55,042 bases of DNA from positions 1 through 55,042 of IMG/VR virus record IMGVR_UViG_3300017991_000133. The stretch is one strand, 5' to 3'. Below the pieces are notes generated by a model. It was not told the origin of the DNA, did not search any database, and saw only the letters and a list, made by a program, of their open reading frames with translations. The stretch comes from a virus. The position numbers and the translations under genes are program-made. Shown piece by piece: positions 53,839-55,042 of this stretch (position 1 is the first letter of the stretch; each line of letters begins with the position of its first letter).

Positions 53839-54158
53839 TCGACTATCACCCCAATTTCTTCGAGCATCTTCCTGAGAAACGTATGCGGTGGGGTGAGGTA
53901 ACCATACCCTGTTTCTTGCCCAAACCCCTCCACCCACTTGGCGATAAACTCAGGACTCACCCGTACCCTCTGCCTCTCCTGTATCATCTCGTAAATCTGC
54001 TCACCCGACTTGTACCACCACTCGATTATCTCTTTGAGCTGGGCATGGGCTTGAATAGCCAAATCCTGAGCTTCGTCATCGGCAGCATTTGGGATATATC
54101 TATCAAAGACTTTTTTCAATATGTGTACCAACCCCTTTTCCCCTAGCTTCTCACTCAT
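53835..54158 (-). CDS. MSEKL-type small helical protein, second copy
   Basis: A 107-residue protein starting MSEKLGEKGLVHILKKVFDR. The middle contains QDLAIQAHAQLKEIIEWWYK, related to AHAQLREIVE of the gene at 434-697. It differs in length and in its C-terminus. AGGAGGCAAGCGATG sets the start. AT-rich DNA. Function unknown. Confidence 0.6.
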   Translation of the reverse strand: MSEKLGEKGLVHILKKVFDRYIPNAADDEAQDLAIQAHAQLKEIIEWWYKSGEQIYEMIQERQRVRVSPEFIAKWVEGFGQETGYGYLTPPHTFLRKMLEEIGVIVE

Positions 54159-54336
54159 CGCTTGCCTCCTTTTCTCCATAATATGAAAAAGCTATCCCCA
54201 ATTCTCCCTCTACTCTGTGTCCATATTTTTTTGCATGAATTTTCGCAATCGCTTGTGCGTTTTTATAGCTGTATGTTTCCCAGCCACAGTCTATACATCG
54301 GACATGTCCATGAATAACACCATATTTATATTTCAT
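54151..54336 (-). CDS. Zinc-finger-like protein, 61 aa
   Basis: MKYKYGVIHGHVRCIDCGWE has CIDC, with two His residues (KIHAKKYGH) about 22 residues later, a C2H2-like arrangement. Overlaps both neighbours. AT-rich block at the right end. Confidence 0.55.
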   Translation of the reverse strand: MKYKYGVIHGHVRCIDCGWETYSYKNAQAIAKIHAKKYGHRVEGELGIAFSYYGEKEASDE

Positions 54337-54542
54337 CCCTCCTCCTCTTCCTCTATACGCCCCGATTCTACGGGGGTACAGGGTCTATACTTTGGACAAA
54401 CATCACGCAGATACCTTGATATGCAATGACTCCCCTCCAAAATACAATGCAAATCTTTCTCATGGATACAGCAATCAGATACTTTACTCATGATCTCCTT
54501 GCTGAGCCTGATTACCTCAGGTGTGATGTCACTTTGTTTCAT
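54333..54542 (-). CDS. Cys-rich protein, 69 aa
   Basis: MKQSDITPEVIRLSKEIMSK then six cysteines in 30 residues (DCC, HC, HC, VCPKYRPC). Acidic run EEEEEG at the end. Probably metal-binding. Overlaps the next gene by 14 bases. Confidence 0.55.
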   Translation of the reverse strand: MKQSDITPEVIRLSKEIMSKVSDCCIHEKDLHCILEGSHCISRYLRDVCPKYRPCTPVESGRIEEEEEG

Positions 54543-54729
54543 CGGTTACCTCCTCAGTAGAATTGGGGGCAATCATGGATAGATGGGTATCCACAGCCAT
54601 CGTCCCATCCCGACTCATATCATGCGACAACGGGAAATAACGCCCGTCTTTCTGTCTATTGTGCTGAAACAGTGACAGCATCCAGACCGTCAGTCGTTTA
54701 CCACTCATGCCCCCGTTGGTTGACTTCAT
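54529..54729 (-). CDS. Hypothetical protein, 66 aa
   Basis: Starts MKSTNGGMSGKRLTVWMLSL, or at the Met of MSGKRL. Basic N-terminus, no recognised domain. Part of the AT-rich right-end run; the first Met seven codons earlier lacks a ribosome site. Confidence 0.45.
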   Translation of the reverse strand: MKSTNGGMSGKRLTVWMLSLFQHNRQKDGRYFPLSHDMSRDGTMAVDTHLSMIAPNSTEEVTDETK

Positions 54730-54765
54730 CCAATTACCCAAAATAACCACTTATAAATAACTGTC

Positions 54766-54855
54766 TTATTCCCTTTGAGTGTTAATCTTTTGGGAATTAA
54801 ATAGTAAATACCATTGAGAGTGATAATATTTTGCTTTGTGTATTTTTATACTCAT
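54766..54855 (-). CDS. Possible micropeptide, 29 aa
   Basis: Starts MSIKIHKAKYYHSQWYLLFN. Its ATG overlaps the stop of the partial gene (ATGA), with GGAGGTGGTGAAGAA before it. Basic and aromatic. AT-rich. Supported mainly by its overlap. Confidence 0.4.
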   Translation of the reverse strand: MSIKIHKAKYYHSQWYLLFNSQKINTQRE

Positions 54856-55042
54856 TTCTTCACCACCTCCAAAAGTGCGGAGAGTAGGGCTTCGTGGGGG
54901 CTTGATTTCGAAACGTGCATCTTAGTGGTAGCTGTACCCTTATAAATTCCAACCTCATACCACAAAAGCATGTCCCTCATTAATATCTGCTCGTCTAACT
55001 CTCTCAACTTCTCCAAACAATCCGAGATGGAGGGAATGGGGA
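54852..55042 (-). CDS. Partial gene running off the right edge
   Basis: The C-terminal 63 codons read PIPSISDCLEKLRELDEQIL and continue to VVKK before TGA at 54852. No start is inside the window. If the window ends are joined, the frame continues without a stop into bases 1-28 of the left end and meets a GTG at 28, giving a protein beginning VVDDKETADVPIPSIS. That supports a circular molecule. Function unknown; helical. Confidence 0.55.
   Translation of the reverse strand, partial: PIPSISDCLEKLRELDEQILMRDMLLWYEVGIYKGTATTKMHVSKSSPHEALLSALLEVVKK

Noticed and set aside
1-55042. tRNA genes, integrase or attachment sites
   Set aside because: None recognised on either strand; no evidence for lysogeny beyond a Cro-like protein.

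Overview
The window reads as a tailed double-stranded DNA bacteriophage of siphovirus type, GC-rich, from an unidentified bacterial host. It carries small and large terminase, portal, an SPP1 gp7-like head protein, an XkdF-type prohead protease, scaffold, HK97-type major capsid protein, head-tail connectors, a tail tube protein, a tail-assembly chaperone pair joined by a -1 frameshift, tape measure, distal-tail and fibre proteins, and an NlpC/P60 endolysin. I see no integrase, tRNA, CRISPR array, insertion sequence or DNA polymerase. Almost all genes lie on the minus strand; one compact plus-strand operon lies at 11.1-15.2 kb. The two window ends appear to join in frame into one gene, so the window may be a complete circularly permuted genome of 55,042 bp.

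Layout, minus strand read right to left. 55.0-53.8 kb: small AT-rich genes of unknown role, continuing at 1.5-0 kb. 53.8-51.0 kb: a coiled-coil protein, a holin-like membrane protein, a terminator, a promoter, endolysin and spanin-like genes. 51.0-48.8 kb: ParB/DNA methyltransferase and a PAPS-reductase/DndC-like protein. 48.8-32.9 kb: packaging and head genes, including a very large nucleotidyltransferase-methyltransferase-ligase-protease fusion and a head protein with an ADP-ribosyltransferase tail. 32.9-26.8 kb: an inserted block of glycosyltransferase, sulfotransferase, methyltransferase and cupin genes. 26.8-15.4 kb: head completion, tail and fibres. 10.8-1.5 kb: early genes (Cro-like regulator, unknown replication or recombination proteins, a superinfection-immunity protein, a Cas4-like nuclease, a replication initiator, RNase HII, a sigma-like protein, two radical-SAM or nuclease-type enzymes) interspersed with many membrane micropeptides.

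The standout feature is the plus-strand operon. Six of its intergenic gaps and its 5' leader carry a type-II hammerhead ribozyme: GAAA, stem III hairpin, UC cleavage site, stem I hairpin, CUGANGA, with an open 3-bp stem II. In all seven copies the loop of stem I is complementary to the bases just 3' of stem II, and the pairing covaries between copies, which predicts a pseudoknot. Ribozymes sit only where genes are separated; translationally coupled pairs that overlap have none. The predicted outcome is a polycistronic RNA that cuts itself into mono- and bicistronic messages, each starting with a 5'-OH hairpin and ending with a hairpin and cyclic phosphate. In four of the seven, the stop codon of the preceding gene overlaps stem II by one base, so termination could be coupled to cleavage.

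The operon and the leftward early genes are driven by divergent consensus-like promoters, each with the same CGCCATGGC palindrome between -35 and -10. This is a likely operator of the small HTH protein encoded at 10616-10834.
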